The notes under the pieces were generated by a model. The model did not search any database. It saw only the letters and a list, made by a program, of their open reading frames with translations, and had not been told where the DNA came from. The position numbers and the translations under genes were made by a program. Source: Clostridia bacterium (GTDB taxonomy: Bacteria; Bacillota; Sulfobacillia; SLMV01). From it: a stretch of DNA of 34,921 nt. The stretch lies in assembly GCA_003563985.1 (NCBI GenBank), contig PWSR01000050.1, positions 1 through 34,921 of the forward strand. Direction: 5' to 3'. Of this stretch, positions 24,397-33,032 are shown piece after piece (the stretch's first letter is position 1; each line of letters begins with the position of its first letter).

Positions 24397-24948
24397 CTAG
24401 CGGAGGAACTTGCCGGCGAAGGGAGAGGTGTCGCCAGTGCGCAGATAGTGTCCAGAGGGACCCTCGCCCAGGAACTCGGAGAACCACGCCTCGTGTTCGA
24501 TCTCTTCGTGGAGAATCGCCAGGGACAGGTCATAGGTCCGATGATCCTTGCCGGCGGTTAGATTGCATATGTGGGTGTATCCGCGAACGGCACACCGCTC
24601 GGCTTCTACCAGCACCTGCAGCATTGCCTTCACATCGGTGGGATCCGAGGGTAGATTGGCGGGTGGGCAAGCGGAAATGTCATGGAATTCCTTCATGTCG
24701 TCGGGGAGCTTGCCTCCCAATTCGTAGATCCTCGGGACCAGTGCCTCGAAGTGGTTGCGGTCCTCGATCCGGGCCGCCTCGGCGATGGGTTTGATTCCCT
24801 CGCCCTCGAGGCCGATCAAGTTTACGCGGAGGATGGTGTAGTAATAGAAGGTCGTCAGTTCCGCTGCGGCATTCTTGACCAGCAGTTCGACCAGCTCGTC
24901 CACGTTGATACCCGTCTTCTCAACCATTTCCCTCGCTACTTTGGCCAT
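24397..24948 (-). CDS. Archaeal-type Dps-like mini-ferritin (DPSL)
   Basis: A 183-residue ferritin-like four-helix protein of the Dps-like group first known from archaea and anaerobes. Likely di-iron ligands are E30 (NAAAELTTFYYY), E62 and H66 (ARIEDRNHFEALV), E115 or E117 (LVEAERC) and E149/H152 (HEEIEHEAWFSEF). Three cysteines (C94, C119, C128) lie near this site, as in the so-called thioferritins. Such proteins use peroxide to oxidise and store iron, protecting DNA from oxidative damage. The ATG at 24948 follows a G-rich ribosome site, so the frame to 24996 is not used. The downstream b5-like protein is a candidate redox partner. Confidence 0.85.
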   Translation of the reverse strand: MAKVAREMVEKTGINVDELVELLVKNAAAELTTFYYYTILRVNLIGLEGEGIKPIAEAARIEDRNHFEALVPRIYELGGKLPDDMKEFHDISACPPANLPSDPTDVKAMLQVLVEAERCAVRGYTHICNLTAGKDHRTYDLSLAILHEEIEHEAWFSEFLGEGPSGHYLRTGDTSPFAGKFLR

Positions 24949-25014
24949 GGTAGTTCCCCCCTGATTCGGTTTGGGTCCGGTGGGAGGAGCGTGCATCGAG
25001 AATCCCTCGACTTC

Positions 25015-26367
25015 TCAGACGAGTTTTCGGCGAATCCGTCCCCATAGATCGATGGAGTCGGCCGCCTCGATTTCCACCTCGAGCCGGACACCCGGTTCGA
25101 GTCCTTTGACTCCCTCGTCGACCCCCGGGATGATCACGGCGCCGTCGATTTCGGGCGCCTGCCCCGGGTGACGACCCATCCAGACCTCATCCCTATACTT
25201 ATCCAGCACCACGGAAAGCATTCGTCCGACGAAGCGCTGCTTCGCTTCGAAGGAGGCCCGTTCGATGACCTCGCCCAATTGATTCGCTCGATCCCGCGCC
25301 ACCCCCCCGGGGACCACACCGGGCAGGGAATGGGCCGGCGTTCCCTCCTCGGGGGAGAATGGGAATACGGCCGCATCGTCCAACTGCAACGCTGCGACCC
25401 GATCCAGGAGCAATTCGAAGTCTGCCTCGGTCTCCCCGGGGAACCCCACCAGGAAGGTCGAGCGCAACGAGAATTGGGGGTGATTTCGGCGCAACCGGGT
25501 GAGGAAGTCGCGAACCCTCTCGGGATCCTCGGGGCGGCCCATGGCCGCGAGGATGCGCGGGCTGGCGTGTTGCAGCGGGACGTCGAGATAGGGCGCTATA
25601 TTGTCGTGCCGGAGAATGGTTTCCACCAGGGACTCGTCAATCCCGGCGGGGTGCGCGTACAGTATACGGATCCACGTATCCACAAACGCCTCGGCCAGGG
25701 ATCCGAGCAGCTCATTGAGTCCCATACCGGTGGCCGGATCGCGATAGCGGGTGACATCCTGGGCGACGAGATTGAGTTCCCGGGCACCATCGTCGACCAG
25801 GGCAGCGGCCTCCCGGAGTATCTCCGCCGCCGGCCGCGATCGATAGGGACCGCGAATCAGCGGAATGGCGCAATAGTTGCAACGGCGATCGCAACCCTCC
25901 GCGATCTTGAGGTATCGATAATGCCGGGGCGTCCAACGAAATCGCTTCCCCGGTCCCCCGGCGGCTTCCACATCGTTCGACACCCGCAGCGGGTGTCCCC
26001 CGGCCAGGGCCCCGGCTACCACCCCGGAGATCTGGTGGATATCGTTGACCCCGATGATCCCCGCCAGTTCCGGGATTCCCTCGCGCAATTGCTCCGGATA
26101 TCTCTGGGCCAGGCACCCCGCCGCGATCACCGCGGGAATGCGGCCATCTTCTCCCGGTTCGACGGCGGCGAGAATCGCATCCACTGCCTCCTCGCGCGCA
26201 TCGGAAATGAAGCCACACGTATTCACGATGACCACGTCGGCGCATTCCGTCCCCGAGGCAATCTCGTATCCCGCTTCCCGCAGATGGCCGGCCATCACCT
26301 CGGCGTCCACCAGGTTCTTGGCGCAACCCAGGTGCACGAACGCAATGCGGTCCTTCCCATCCTGCAT
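25015..26367 (-). CDS. rimO: Ribosomal protein S12 methylthiotransferase RimO
   Basis: RimO is a radical-SAM enzyme that beta-methylthiolates an aspartate of ribosomal protein S12. The 450-residue product opens with AFVHLGCAKNLVDAE (C15), the RimO-specific form. Other cluster cysteines are NTCGF (C51) and AAGCLAQRY (C85), and the radical-SAM CxxxCxxC is GCDRRCNYC (C159, C163, C166). YLDVPLQHASPRIL and a C-terminal TRAM domain follow. The ATG at 26367 has AGGGAG about 8 nt upstream. In many Gram-positive genomes rimO lies between rodZ-like and pgsA-cinA-recA genes. Here it is followed by the mini-ferritin pair instead of pgsA. Confidence 0.95.
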   Translation of the reverse strand: MQDGKDRIAFVHLGCAKNLVDAEVMAGHLREAGYEIASGTECADVVIVNTCGFISDAREEAVDAILAAVEPGEDGRIPAVIAAGCLAQRYPEQLREGIPELAGIIGVNDIHQISGVVAGALAGGHPLRVSNDVEAAGGPGKRFRWTPRHYRYLKIAEGCDRRCNYCAIPLIRGPYRSRPAAEILREAAALVDDGARELNLVAQDVTRYRDPATGMGLNELLGSLAEAFVDTWIRILYAHPAGIDESLVETILRHDNIAPYLDVPLQHASPRILAAMGRPEDPERVRDFLTRLRRNHPQFSLRSTFLVGFPGETEADFELLLDRVAALQLDDAAVFPFSPEEGTPAHSLPGVVPGGVARDRANQLGEVIERASFEAKQRFVGRMLSVVLDKYRDEVWMGRHPGQAPEIDGAVIIPGVDEGVKGLEPGVRLEVEIEAADSIDLWGRIRRKLV

Positions 26368-26480
26368 GACCGAACTCCCTTCGAAGCCCGGGGCGGCGGA
26401 AGCCTCCCGGGACACAGTTCGCCGTACTCTCCCCCGGGAGTGTACCCGATACCGGACCGGGCGAAAAGTAGAGTTGCCAC

Positions 26481-27197
26481 TCAATTGCCCATGCGTCGCA
26501 GGGCAGACCGGTACGCCAGGACGTTCAGAAGGACGACGTAGGCAAGGCCGATCCCGTAATACTGCCAGTAACCCAGGAACATGGCATCGGAGCCACGGAC
26601 CACGGTACTGACCACCTTCGCCGGCCAAAACCCCGGGGCGAACCCGAATAACAGTTCCTTGGCGTCGGCGAAGAACATACCGGCGATGGGAAAGATCAGG
26701 ATGATCCCCGTCCCCTTCATCACGGCGAATCCCTCGATCTTGTTCGTGGCCACGGCGTTGATGAGAAGACCGGACATGGGCGCCGCCAGGGAGGCCAGCA
26801 GCGAAAGCCCCAGGATGTCCCCCGCTCCCAGGATTCCCAGGTTGGAAAACCACAGAACGTACAGACAGCTCACCACGGACATGGTGAACAACAAGATCAA
26901 GCGGAACGAGAGGAATCGATGGACCCCCAGGGGTGTGACGCCGATGGAAATGAGCACGCCGTCGTCGCGGTCATCGAGGATGGAAAACCCGATGACCGCC
27001 CCGAACACGTGGGGCGTCATCAACAGGAGGAAGACCAGGGGGAAATCCCCCTGGGTCCGCAAGTCCAGGGCTCCGATCTCTGCCGCCCAGGGGATGACGT
27101 ATCGTCCGATGATCCCGAATACAATGGGATAGCCAATCATGAAACGCAGCATGGGATCCCGCATCATTTTCCTGGCTTCGCCCAAGAGGAAGGTCAT
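26481..27197 (-). CDS. ABC-2 type transporter permease (second)
   Basis: A 238-residue membrane protein with about six hydrophobic segments, beginning MTFLLGEARKMMRDPMLRFM and including FPLVFLLLMTPHVFGAVIGFSILDDRDDGVL. It carries the pattern of ABC-2 permeases, with an R-DP element after the first amphipathic helix. It follows the first permease within about 10 nt; the ATG at 27197 (or GTG at 27203) comes just after that gene's stop. Together with the other permease and the ATPase it forms a complete export-type ABC transporter. The substrate is unknown; drug, lipid or peptide export are all possible. Confidence 0.8.
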   Translation of the reverse strand: MTFLLGEARKMMRDPMLRFMIGYPIVFGIIGRYVIPWAAEIGALDLRTQGDFPLVFLLLMTPHVFGAVIGFSILDDRDDGVLISIGVTPLGVHRFLSFRLILLFTMSVVSCLYVLWFSNLGILGAGDILGLSLLASLAAPMSGLLINAVATNKIEGFAVMKGTGIILIFPIAGMFFADAKELLFGFAPGFWPAKVVSTVVRGSDAMFLGYWQYYGIGLAYVVLLNVLAYRSALRRMGN

Positions 27198-27205
27198 GTA
27201 CACGG

Positions 27206-27931
27206 TTACACCCCACTTTCCCGGGCGGCGAATGCATCGAATCCCGCCAGCACAGATCGGGCGAGCACGGCCGTACCCACGGCGAGGTAGACGGCCGAGT
27301 AGCCGATCTCCCAGGGGGCCCCTTCGCCCGCCGATGCACCGATCAATATGATGGCCGCCTTGGTCGGCAGCAGGTACATCAGGGATTCGAGGATCTGGTT
27401 TTGAATCAAACCCACGGATTCCAGCGCCACCGGTAACATCACCACGATCGTGTATTTCACGATCCCCGTCAGGAGATCCGTGAAATCGCGCGAGCGATAG
27501 GCTACCAAGAATCCCATGAGGCAATGAAAGGCGCCGATCAACAGGATCGCCGGCAGCAGGGGTAGCAAGGCCACATCGATCTCCCGGAAGAATCGCGCGT
27601 AGGCGTAGAGAATCACCAGGGTTTGCACGTTGGACAGGAGATTCCCCGAGGACTTCGCCAGGACGTATTCTGCCTTCGTAATGGGAGAGACCAAGAGGCT
27701 CCGTATGGCTCCTTCATCCTTTTCGAAAAACATGGTGACCCCGACCAGTAGCATCGCCATCACGGTGGTGTCGATGAGCAGGACCAGGACGAATATCCCC
27801 GTGAGATTGGGAATCTCGGAGAAGTGCAGGACGGCGATCCAAAAGGCGGCCACGAACAGGCTGGCCGAGATGATATTGTAACGCGCCAGTCGAACGAGTT
27901 CCCCTTTGAACAGGGTTCCAAAGGCCTTCAT
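27206..27931 (-). CDS. ABC-2 type transporter permease (first)
   Basis: A 241-residue membrane protein with about six hydrophobic stretches. The start MKAFGTLFKGELVRLARYN is typical of ABC-2 permeases, followed by VMAMLLVGVTMFFEKDEGAIRSLLVSP, where the ExDEG-x-(R)-L-SP segment is the characteristic cytoplasmic coupling loop. The ATG at 27931 overlaps the ATPase stop as ATGA, so the subunits are co-translated. It is unlike the second permease in sequence, so the transporter is probably a heterodimer. The substrate is unknown. Confidence 0.82.
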   Translation of the reverse strand: MKAFGTLFKGELVRLARYNIISASLFVAAFWIAVLHFSEIPNLTGIFVLVLLIDTTVMAMLLVGVTMFFEKDEGAIRSLLVSPITKAEYVLAKSSGNLLSNVQTLVILYAYARFFREIDVALLPLLPAILLIGAFHCLMGFLVAYRSRDFTDLLTGIVKYTIVVMLPVALESVGLIQNQILESLMYLLPTKAAIILIGASAGEGAPWEIGYSAVYLAVGTAVLARSVLAGFDAFAARESGV

Positions 27932-28779
27932 GTGATCTTCATCCCGGTCACCTCTATGAAGATGTCGTCCAGGGTGGTCTCCTGGCTGTGCATGGTTAGG
28001 ATCCGGTGGCTTCGCACGACATCCAAGAAACCTTCGTCTTCCCCCAATCCGTCCAGGTCGAAGGAAGTATGCCGCACGCCACCATCGGATTCGTACTCCA
28101 CATCTACCCGGCGCTGCCCGTAACGCAGTTTGAGGTTCTTGGGGGTCTCGATATCGGCGATTTTCCCGTGGGCCATGAACGCCACTTGATCGCACAACTC
28201 GTCGACATCGTTCATGAGGTGGGTGGTAAGCAGGACGGTACCACCCTCGGAGCGAAACTCGCGAATCATCCCCTTGATCACCCGGGCATTCATGGGATCC
28301 AAGCCCATGGTGGGTTCATCCAGGAAGAGAATCGAGGGTTCGTTCAGCAACGCCCGGGCGAAGTTGAGCCGGATCTTCATGCCCTTGGAAAACTCCGCCA
28401 CGCGCTTGTGGCGGTCCTCGAAGAGGCCGAGGCGCCGAAGGAGGGCGTCGGTGTCCGTGGTCCTCTCGTACAGCCGCGCGAAGAAATCCAGGTTTTCCTG
28501 GGCGGTGAGCTTAGAAAAATGGACCGGCATCTCGAATCCCACGCCGACGTGCTGGTAGAAATCGCGACCGTAGCCCGCGAGATCGCGACCTCGATACAGG
28601 ATCCTTCCCCCGTATCTTCCCAGTATCTTCACCATGACCTTCTGGGTGGTGCTCTTCCCCACACCGCTGGGTCCGAGCAACCCGAAGATCTCGCCGTCGC
28701 GGACCTCGAAATTCAACCCCCTGAGCGTATCCTCGTCGTTCTTCGGATAGCGAAACGTGAGATCTTCCACGATGAACAT
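27928..28779 (-). CDS. ABC transporter ATP-binding protein
   Basis: A 283-residue ABC ATPase with Walker A GPSGVGKST near residue 36, a Q-loop around GVGFEMP, a degenerate signature FSKGMKIRL in place of LSGGQ, Walker B ILFLDEPTMGLDP and the switch TTHLMND. The C-terminal extension (TTLDDIFIEVTG) is typical of the drug/ABC-2 export subfamily. The ATG at 28779 follows GAGGTG, and the longer frame to 29157 is an artefact. The gene is the first of a three-gene ABC transporter operon and lies 173 nt downstream of the bshC-like gene. The non-canonical SKGMK signature is common in this export group. Confidence 0.9.
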   Translation of the reverse strand: MFIVEDLTFRYPKNDEDTLRGLNFEVRDGEIFGLLGPSGVGKSTTQKVMVKILGRYGGRILYRGRDLAGYGRDFYQHVGVGFEMPVHFSKLTAQENLDFFARLYERTTDTDALLRRLGLFEDRHKRVAEFSKGMKIRLNFARALLNEPSILFLDEPTMGLDPMNARVIKGMIREFRSEGGTVLLTTHLMNDVDELCDQVAFMAHGKIADIETPKNLKLRYGQRRVDVEYESDGGVRHTSFDLDGLGEDEGFLDVVRSHRILTMHSQETTLDDIFIEVTGMKIT

Positions 28780-28952
28780 GCTACACCTCGCCCTTCTGCG
28801 ATATCGGAAGGCGCCGACCCTCCTCGCGCGACCATCCCCCGTGAGGCTTCGGGCATCCGACCTCGAAGCCAATACTCCATTGCGTAGGATACGGCACAGC
28901 GGCCGCGGATCCTGCTCGATTTGCCGGGATGGCTCGACTGTCGCGCCCGCCG

Positions 28953-30653
28953 CTACGGTTCGTCCGATCGTGGAGACAGTTGCGAGGAATCCAATACGAC
29001 CAGGGATCCCAGCGGATGCGGTTCCGCCGCCAGCATCTCCAGGAAGCGCACGACCCGGGGGCGCGCCTCGGAGCCCATGAAGTTCGCCAGGCTCAAGTTC
29101 GACTGGGGCGCTCCCGCGGGAAGTAGTGTAGTCGATAGGATTCGCAGGGCCCGCCATTCCCGCGAAGCGCGCCGGATCAGGCGACGCTCGGATCGTTCGC
29201 GTACCTTCTGCAGCCGGCGGAGGGTCGCATCCCGATCCCGGGACACCATCGTCGCCGACCCGGGAATCCGCGACTCCAGGTGCGCCTCCACGGGCCGGTA
29301 TGCATCCCGGATTTCCGACTCGGCTCGGGTGAAGATCCCGTCCAGGGTTTGATCGACGGAAGCGAGCACCCCTCGCCTGCGGCGGGCCAGGAACGCTTCG
29401 AGGTGATCGATCTCCCCGGGTCGTCGCGGGTTCAAGCCCAGCAGCCCCATGGCCTCCTGTAGATTCCCATCTAGGATCGTAATGTTCGGGGTTGGCAAGA
29501 GTGCCGGGGCATCGAGATTGTGGAGTCCGAAGCCGCTTCGGAGTTGAACCATGACCCCCGACTCCACCGGTTCACAGAGATGGGCGAGGATCGGAAGGGT
29601 CAGCCCCAGGATGGTGGGGAAAGAAATGGCGCCGGGGCTGAAGTCTTCCGGGGAGGTTTCCAGCCATCGGAGAAGTTCCCGGGCTTCCAGGCCCCCGTCC
29701 CGTCCGTCGACGGCGAACTCCGATCCGCGCCGGCGCACCGCCCTGCGTTGCCCTTCCCTCTCAACGAAGAGGCCGGCGGCGTCCTCGGGGTGGGAGAACG
29801 GAACGGGATAGCCCGCCGCACTCATCCGCTCCCCCAGCACCCGCGCCTCCGCGGCGGTGCGCGGCGCACGAAGGATATAGCGACGCAAACCCTTGGAAAT
29901 TAGACGGCGCAGGGGTGGATGATGGGAGTCGGCGATTACCAACCCCAGGGTGGAGAGCAGATGGGCATAGACCAGGCAGAACCAATCCGCCAAGTCCAGG
30001 GCGGTCTCGACGGCATCCCCGGCCATTTGGAAGAAGGGAGCTTGCTGATCGCGCCCCGCCAAGGTCTCCGCGCGGGCCCGGAACTCGTGAACGCGCCCAT
30101 CGATGTCGACCGCGGCCGCGGTGGGAGTTCCTTCCACGGGAGGATCGAGGGCAATCCGCACCGGGTCTCCCCGGCGATCCAAGAGCCACAGTCCGCCCAT
30201 CCGCGCCCAGTTGTGGTCGGTGAGAACCCAGAGCAGGGGTATAACCCGGGTCCGGGTAAGGCGGGCGAACCGGCGGGCATATACGACGGCCAACAGTGCC
30301 TTGTAGAGGGATTGCACGGGACCCCCGAGGACGGTGGGACGTACGACGGCGACAACCACGGTGGTCTCCGCTTCGGCCAAGGACGCCGCCGCTTCGCAGG
30401 CTTTGGGATGATCTCCTCGATCCCGGCAAGCATCACTGAGAACCCGGGCGAGGGCGGCCCTGTCACCTCGCCACCGCTCATCGATTCGCCGCTTCCCCCG
30501 CACGATGGCGTCCGTACTGCGCGGATCCGAACCGAATAATCCGTGAACGCGAAGGGGGGCCACGGAGAAGTCCCGATGCAGCGCATCTCCTATTTCCAGG
30601 GCTCCCGGTCGTTTCAGCCGGAGTAGTTCCACGCATCCCCACCCCTCGCTCAT
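28953..30653 (-). CDS. bshC: Divergent BshC-like protein (bacillithiol cysteine-adding enzyme family)
   Basis: A 566-residue protein that aligns by eye with BshC, the enzyme adding cysteine to glucosaminyl-malate in bacillithiol synthesis. Family landmarks are LGGPVQSLYKALLAVVYAR (about 109-127), a downstream Rossmann-like core, a C-terminal coiled coil (about 450-520) and an ending like LLPAGAPQSNLSLANFM. However, the canonical TGQQ before the GGP element is replaced by VRPT, and the usual EDHD motif by TDHNW (145-149), so catalysis may be altered or lost. bshA and bshB are not in this window. The ATG at 30653 has only a weak ribosome site; an upstream in-frame GTG is possible. The long frame to 30944 overlaps the mrfA promoter and is rejected. 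Confidence 0.72.
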   Translation of the reverse strand: MSEGWGCVELLRLKRPGALEIGDALHRDFSVAPLRVHGLFGSDPRSTDAIVRGKRRIDERWRGDRAALARVLSDACRDRGDHPKACEAAASLAEAETTVVVAVVRPTVLGGPVQSLYKALLAVVYARRFARLTRTRVIPLLWVLTDHNWARMGGLWLLDRRGDPVRIALDPPVEGTPTAAAVDIDGRVHEFRARAETLAGRDQQAPFFQMAGDAVETALDLADWFCLVYAHLLSTLGLVIADSHHPPLRRLISKGLRRYILRAPRTAAEARVLGERMSAAGYPVPFSHPEDAAGLFVEREGQRRAVRRRGSEFAVDGRDGGLEARELLRWLETSPEDFSPGAISFPTILGLTLPILAHLCEPVESGVMVQLRSGFGLHNLDAPALLPTPNITILDGNLQEAMGLLGLNPRRPGEIDHLEAFLARRRRGVLASVDQTLDGIFTRAESEIRDAYRPVEAHLESRIPGSATMVSRDRDATLRRLQKVRERSERRLIRRASREWRALRILSTTLLPAGAPQSNLSLANFMGSEARPRVVRFLEMLAAEPHPLGSLVVLDSSQLSPRSDEP

Positions 30654-30725
30654 TCGTCGTCGGCGTGCCACAGTGCGCGCCCCGCAATACTTCTCGCCGT
30701 CCTTACTCTTTCCTGCCTCGGGACC

Positions 30726-30754
30726 TTGTCCGGGAACATATGTTCGCTTACAAT
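30726..30754 (+). promoter_or_regulatory. Promoter of mrfA-mrfB
   Basis: TTGTCC (30726-30731), 17-bp spacer, TACAAT (30749-30754), followed by the ribosome site AAGGGGGTGAT. The spacer contains a LexA box, the same design as the thpR-recA promoter. Confidence 0.8.
30733..30746. promoter_or_regulatory. LexA (SOS) box of mrfA-mrfB
   Basis: GGAACATATGTTCG matches the Gram-positive LexA consensus CGAACRNRYGTTYG at 13 of 14 positions. Its core GAACATATGTTC is a perfect palindrome. It sits between -35 and -10, where binding would repress transcription. The bshC-like gene diverges from the same region. Confidence 0.85.
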
Positions 30755-30770
30755 TGAAGGGGGTGATGGC

Positions 30771-33032
30771 GTGAACTTGGATCAATTGATCGACACGTTG
30801 CGCACGGACAAGGAATTCGGGGAGCGGGTTACGGGATGGGTCGAGGTAGCCCCCCGTGCCCCCGCGTACGGAGATCTCCCCGCCGTCGACGAACGACTGG
30901 CCTCCGCGATGAAACGGCGCGGAATCCTTCAACCCTATTCCCACCAGGCCCAGGCCATGGAGGGCCTACTCCGCGGCGAGAACGTCGTGGTTGCCACCCC
31001 CACGGCCTCAGGCAAGAGCCTTTGTTACATCATCCCCGTGCTCGAAGAGATACTACGCAAGCCCGAAGCCCGGGCCCTATTCCTATATCCGACGAAGGCC
31101 CTGGCGCAGGATCAGCGGACGGAAATCGGCGAGTGGATCGAAGCCATCGGAGGCGGTATCGCCAGTTTTACCTATGACGGAGACACCCCGGCCTCCTCGC
31201 GTCGCAGCATCCGCCGCGCCGGGCAAATCGTCATCACCAACCCGGACATGTTGCACACCGGGATCCTACCCCACCACACCAAGTGGGTACACCTCTTCGA
31301 AAACCTCGAGTACGTGATCATCGACGAGTTGCATACGTATCGAGGTGTGTTCGGAAGCCACGTGGCCAACGTGCTGCGCCGACTGCAGCGGATCGCACGC
31401 TTTTATGGGTCCTCACCCCGCTTTGCCGCATCCTCGGCCACCATCGCCAATCCCCGGGAACTCGCCGAAAGCCTGGTCGGGGAGCCCTTTCGCCTGGTGG
31501 ATGAATCCGGAGCCCCCCGGTCCAGGAAACACACCGTATTGTACAATCCCCCGGTGGTGAACCGAGAGCTGGGGATTCGCAGGAGCTCGGTCCTGGAGGC
31601 CCGCGACATCCTGCGACAACTCCTCGGAAACGGCATCCAGACCATTGCCTTCGTGCGGAGTAGGATCCAGTCCGAAGTACTCCTGTCATACCTGCGCGAG
31701 TCGCTTCCCCGCGTCAACATCCGCGGCTACCGGGGTGGATACCTCCCCGCGCAGCGACGCGAGATCGAACGCGGCCTGCGCACCGGGGAAATCCGTGGCG
31801 TGGTGGCGACCAATGCCCTGGAGCTGGGGGTCGATATCGGGTCCCTGGATGCGGCGGTACTGGTGGGATACCCCGGCACCATCGCCAGTGCCCTGCAGCA
31901 AATGGGGCGGGCCGGCCGTGGCGACGCCCCTTCCCTGGCGGTCATGGTGGCTTCCTCGAGCCCCCTGGATCAGCATCTGGTGACGCATCCCGACTATTTC
32001 TTCGATCGATCCCCGGAGCGCGGCCTGGTGCAGCCGGACAATCTGCACATCCGCGTCAGCCACCTCAAGTGCGCTGCCTTCGAGCTCCCCTTCACCGCGG
32101 AAGAAACGGAGGGAGATTCGGACCTGCGGGAAATCCTCGAGTATCTTTCCGAAACGAGAATCCTGCATCCCTCGGACGATCGGTGGCACTGGATGACCGA
32201 AGGGTTCCCCGCCCAGGACATCAGCCTACGATCGGCCTCGACGGGCAACGTGGTCATCGTTGACCGCACGGAACCCGAGCCCCGGGTCATCGGCGAGGTG
32301 GACGAGTTCAGCGCGCCGATGCTGTTACACGAGGAGGCCATATACATCCACGAGGCCGTACAGTACCAGGTGGAAGAGCTGGACCTCGAGGAGCGAAAAG
32401 CCTTCGTGCGCCGGATCGACGTGAACTATTACACCGATGCCACCTTCGCCGCCGACACGGCGGTTCTGGACGTCCTGCGCCGCGATGACCGCGAACTCGC
32501 CTCCCGATTCTTCGGTGAGATTCGGCTCACCGCGCAGCCAACGACCTTCAAGAAGATCCGTTTCGGCACCCACGAAAACCTGGGATGGGGCCGAATCCAC
32601 CTGCCGCCCCGGGAAATGCACACGACGGCCTACTGGATGACCCTGGAGCCGACCCTCACCGCTCGCTTCTCCCCCGGGGAAGTGGAATCCGGCCTCATGG
32701 GCTTGCGCAATCTCATGCTGGAGGTGGCACCGCTGTTCCTATCCTGCGACCGCAGGGATCTTTACGCCGTGGCGCAGATCCGATCCCCTTTCACGGGACA
32801 TCCCACCCTGTACCTGTGCGATGCGTACCCCGGGGGCGTCGGCCTCGGGGAGGCACTATTCGGCCTCGAGGCGGAGCTGCAAAGAACCTGCCTGCAGGTG
32901 GTGAGGGAATGCGTCTGTACCGACGGGTGCCCCTCTTGCATCGGTGCCCCGGCGGAGGTGGGAGCCAGTGCCCGCCGGATCGCCACCCGCATCCTGGCCC
33001 GATTGACCGGTGATCTGCGTTGTCTGGATTGA
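30771..33032 (+). CDS. mrfA: MrfA (YprA) DNA repair helicase
   Basis: A 753-residue superfamily 2 helicase of the MrfA/YprA type. In Bacillus it works with MrfB in a UvrABC-independent excision repair of mitomycin C damage. Motifs in order: ATPTASGKS (75-83), YPTKAL, TNPDMLH, the DELH box, SSATIANP, GYRGGYLPAQRREIE, NALELGVDIG and QQMGRAGRG. The C-terminal DUF1998-type domain ends with a CxCxxxCxxC metal site (C714, C716, C720, C723). I place the start at GTG 30771 behind AAGGGGGTGAT; the ATG at 30726 lies within the -35 box. It overlaps mrfB by 13 nt. The LexA box in its promoter indicates SOS control. Confidence 0.95.
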   Translation: MNLDQLIDTLRTDKEFGERVTGWVEVAPRAPAYGDLPAVDERLASAMKRRGILQPYSHQAQAMEGLLRGENVVVATPTASGKSLCYIIPVLEEILRKPEARALFLYPTKALAQDQRTEIGEWIEAIGGGIASFTYDGDTPASSRRSIRRAGQIVITNPDMLHTGILPHHTKWVHLFENLEYVIIDELHTYRGVFGSHVANVLRRLQRIARFYGSSPRFAASSATIANPRELAESLVGEPFRLVDESGAPRSRKHTVLYNPPVVNRELGIRRSSVLEARDILRQLLGNGIQTIAFVRSRIQSEVLLSYLRESLPRVNIRGYRGGYLPAQRREIERGLRTGEIRGVVATNALELGVDIGSLDAAVLVGYPGTIASALQQMGRAGRGDAPSLAVMVASSSPLDQHLVTHPDYFFDRSPERGLVQPDNLHIRVSHLKCAAFELPFTAEETEGDSDLREILEYLSETRILHPSDDRWHWMTEGFPAQDISLRSASTGNVVIVDRTEPEPRVIGEVDEFSAPMLLHEEAIYIHEAVQYQVEELDLEERKAFVRRIDVNYYTDATFAADTAVLDVLRRDDRELASRFFGEIRLTAQPTTFKKIRFGTHENLGWGRIHLPPREMHTTAYWMTLEPTLTARFSPGEVESGLMGLRNLMLEVAPLFLSCDRRDLYAVAQIRSPFTGHPTLYLCDAYPGGVGLGEALFGLEAELQRTCLQVVRECVCTDGCPSCIGAPAEVGASARRIATRILARLTGDLRCLD

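Noticed and set aside
30654-30944. N-terminal extension of the bshC-like gene
   Set aside because: It would run through the mrfA start, promoter and LexA box; BshC similarity starts after 30653.
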